A program made the position numbers and the translations under genes. A stretch of DNA of 63,036 bases from DATARH01 sp050246595 (lineage in GTDB: Bacteria > Pseudomonadota > Alphaproteobacteria > ATCC43930 > CGMCC-115725), in contig JBFWVT010000026.1 of the NCBI GenBank assembly GCA_050246595.1, positions 1 to 63,036 on the forward strand, in the 5' to 3' direction. Positions 62,514 to 63,036 of this stretch are shown in pieces (position 1 is the first letter of the stretch; each line of letters opens with the position of its first letter). The notes beneath the pieces were generated by a model that searched no databases, was not told the DNA's origin, and saw nothing but the letters and a program-made list of their open reading frames with translations.

Positions 62514-62792
62514 ATGGACCATTCATCTCATCCGACCGAACCAACTGTTGCCGATACCGCGCCGAGCGATCCGCAGCTGACCGATTATGATCGCGCGCAT
62601 TTAAGGACCTACTTGCGCCTGCTCGATGCTGCTGCCGAAGGCGCCGACTGGGCGGAGGCGGCGCAGATCGTCCTTGGCATCGACCCGCTGGCCGAGCCCG
62701 ACCGGGCGCGACGCGTCTATGAGACGCATTTCGCGCGAGCCGTTTGGCTGTCCCAGCACGGCTATCGCGAGTTCTTGAAGTCGCCGCGCTGA
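62514..62792 (+). CDS. DUF2285-domain protein
   Basis: A 92-residue protein with the DUF2285 pattern: DPQLTDYDRAHLRTYLRLLDAAAEGADWAEAAQIVLGIDPLAEPDRARRVYETHFARAVWLSQHGYREFLK. Such small proteins are mostly found in integrative and conjugative elements and plasmid-like regions of alphaproteobacteria, near DNA-binding and transfer genes. The start at 62514 (MDHSSHPTEP) is preferred over 62445. It supports a mobile-element origin for the stretch after tRNA-Gly. Confidence 0.82.
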   Translation: MDHSSHPTEPTVADTAPSDPQLTDYDRAHLRTYLRLLDAAAEGADWAEAAQIVLGIDPLAEPDRARRVYETHFARAVWLSQHGYREFLKSPR

Positions 62793-62911
62793 GTGGGTGC
62801 GCAGATTGCCGCAGCTGCGGCAGCGTTAAGCATTTCAAAACCTCGAGGTGGGAACAAGTCGCTGTCCGGCGGCCGATACCGCCGGCTCGCTTCCTTTGCG
62901 CCCAACGGCGC

Positions 62912-62924
62912 TAGAGCGTGATCG
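62912..62924. repeat. IS630 terminal inverted repeat and TA target
   Basis: TA at 62912-62913 followed by GAGCGTGATCG is the inverted equivalent of the element end at 464-476. The DUF2285 gene lies 120 bp outside this end. Confidence 0.75.
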
Positions 62925-62926
62925 TT

Positions 62927-63036
62927 TCAGGTTGAAGCGTAGCCGGCATTGGCGAGGTAGTTTGCGCATTCCTGTGCGGAGAAATGATCGAGCAAGGAGC
63001 CGATCTGGCGCCACGTGTCCTCGGTGGTGCGCGGAT
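62927..63036 (-). CDS. IS630-family transposase, 3' fragment
   Basis: The minus strand codes for the last 36 residues of the same transposase as at 1-461: TTEDTWRQIGSLLDHFSAQE and then CANYLANAGYAST. The stop codon is at 62927-62929. The 5' part lies beyond the window. It is too short to stand out as an open frame but is identical at protein level to the left copy. Confidence 0.9.
   Translation of the reverse strand, partial: PRTTEDTWRQIGSLLDHFSAQECANYLANAGYAST

Overview
The window is high-GC DNA from an alphaproteobacterium, probably a soil or environmental member of the Rhodospirillales/Hyphomicrobiales type. The gene content points there: a TamA/TamB pair, class II fructose bisphosphatase (GlpX), an Mla-type lipid transporter whose STAS domain is fused to the permease, the order rplU-rpmA-obgE-proB-proA-nadD-rsfS-rlmH, a ComEC without a visible metallo-hydrolase site, and many catabolic enzymes (PrpD-like, amidase, HpaB-like, CoA-ester lyase). 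Both ends of the window stop inside copies of one IS630-family element in opposite orientation, so the window may be a contig that broke at that repeat.

Layout. 1-476: 3' part of an IS630 transposase. 477-800: AT-rich gene remnant cut by the IS. 889-5064: apt, divergent from a four-gene Mla/MCE lipid-transport operon. 5344-8622: solitary ECF sigma factor, cysteine synthase, MoeB-like adenylyltransferase, SH3 protein. 8649-12197: CoA-ester lyase, ACMSD-like amidohydrolase, acyl-CoA-dehydrogenase-like flavoprotein. 12244-13752: an AT-rich foreign gene with a HEPN motif, a candidate ApeA-like anti-phage protein. 13827-21064: SDR, tamB, tamA. 21297-27476: FMN reductase, enoyl-CoA hydratase, glpX, DUF3237, recJ, PrpD family. 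27572-33972 (minus strand): rlmH, rsfS, nadD, proA, proB, obgE, rpmA, rplU behind a clear sigma-70-type promoter and with a terminator between rpmA and obgE. 34152-42980: LysR regulator, a repeat-containing secreted protein, trans-aconitate methyltransferase, PhyH oxygenase, HpaB-like flavoprotein, gamma-glutamyltransferase, DUF427, SDR. 43241-50882: comEC, PEP-mutase/isocitrate-lyase-like enzyme, deazaflavin-type oxidoreductase, DUF952, DinG-like helicase, TerB. 51053-54600: cbiD, cobK, secreted ankyrin protein, cobT. 54669-61474: amidase, SDR, then a minus-strand block of asnS, DUF971, Trm112, LON-N protein, CnoX-like thioredoxin and a prolyl-tRNA editing enzyme. 61572-63036: tRNA-Gly(GCC) followed by a degraded accessory stretch with an IS66 TnpB relic, a DUF2285 gene and the second IS630 copy.

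How the genes work together. The core blocks cover outer-membrane biogenesis (Mla plus Tam), ribosome assembly with proline and NAD synthesis (the rplU block), cobalamin synthesis (cbiD/cobK/cobT) and proteostasis (the asnS block). The foreign material is confined to the two IS-bounded edges and the single HEPN gene. The most unusual points are: the HEPN gene set into a core region; nadD and rsfS joined in one reading frame; rlmH with no standard start codon; a GC-rich palindromic repeat translated as part of the ProB N-terminus; and a secreted ankyrin protein inside a cobalamin operon.
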